Shown: piece by piece, positions 4,985-5,101 of the stretch
How the letters are laid out: every line of letters begins with the position of its first letter
Numbering within the stretch: the stretch's first letter is position 1
Source: an uncultured Sphingobium sp.
GTDB taxonomy: Bacteria; Pseudomonadota; Alphaproteobacteria; Sphingomonadales; Sphingomonadaceae
Direction: 5' to 3'
Assembly: GCA_913773715.1 (NCBI GenBank)
Contig: CAJYHD010000021.1
Location: 1-5,101, forward strand
DNA length: 5,101 bases
Made by a program: the position numbers and the translations under genes
The notes under the pieces: generated by a model
Database searches by the model: none
Seen by the model: the letters and a program-made list of their open reading frames with translations, nothing else
Told to the model about the DNA's origin: nothing

Positions 4985-5101
4985 TCCTGTCCTTTGAGGG
5001 GGGCCTTGTCCGAGCAGGAGGCAGCCCCTATCAAATCGGGACATGCGGCATCCACTGGATTGTCCGTTTCCCGCTTAGGGAACTAGCACCGGGGCCGCCT
5101 T

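Larger units (their letters stand above)
4540..5101. other. Apparently non-coding region downstream of traA, rich in inverted repeats
   Basis: I see no convincing protein gene here on either strand. The open frames are 70-103 codons, lack good ribosome sites and recognisable domains, and run through the inverted repeats. No tRNA or rRNA is visible. The region holds the hairpin at 4648-4678, the paired inverted-repeat elements at 4767-4862 and 4871-4965, the palindrome at 4969-4984, and a small TTCCC-GCTTA-GGGAA hairpin near 5068-5082. Such density of dyads suggests a control, recombination or replication/partition region, but nothing identifies which. Confidence 0.6.

Noticed and set aside
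4774..5055. 93-codon minus-strand frame (and 71- and 109-codon plus frames) through the inverted repeats
   Set aside because: The reading passes through both arms of the dyads, lacks ribosome sites and recognisable domains; the similar FVLSKT/VFESTK peptides only reflect the repeated DNA.

Overview
The window carries the DNA-processing (Dtr) half of a conjugation system of the Ti/rhizobial-plasmid type. High GC, the divergent traA / traC-traD-traG layout and the protein flavour point to an alphaproteobacterial plasmid or integrative element. A sphingomonad host is my best guess, but it rests on recalled protein similarity, not a search.

Layout. A leftward (minus-strand) block reads traC (1246-917), traD (975-676), a small VbhA-antitoxin-like gene (679-395) and the N-terminal 131 codons of traG, the VirD4-type coupling ATPase, which runs off the left edge. 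All junctions overlap or touch (59 nt, ATGA, TGATG), so this looks like one operon. Rightward, one large gene (1409-4429) encodes a TraA relaxase-helicase of about 1006 aa. Between the divergent units (1247-1408) lies a very probable oriT: its nic-like core at 1366-1384 resembles the Agrobacterium Ti / RSF1010-type nick region. It is overlapped by a good sigma70-like promoter for the traC operon and a weaker one for traA.

Together the genes would form the relaxosome (TraA with accessory TraC and TraD at oriT) and deliver it to the mating channel through TraG. The VbhA-like protein sits where a Fic-toxin antitoxin or regulator could be carried with the transfer genes. No Fic toxin is visible here.

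Right of traA, 4430-5101 holds no convincing gene, only one doubtful 36-codon ORF coupled to the traA stop. It is rich in dyad symmetry: a 12-bp perfect hairpin (4648-4678), two consecutive 95-96 bp inverted-repeat elements whose four arms share an 18-bp motif (4767-4965), and a 16-bp perfect palindrome (4969-4984) whose ends match the TraR tra box. A separate oddity is an in-frame 54-bp tandem repeat inside traA (about 3756-3890).

The most novel-looking items are the four-arm inverted-repeat cluster, the in-gene 54-bp repeats, the VbhA-like protein inside the Dtr operon, and the overlap of oriT with divergent promoters.
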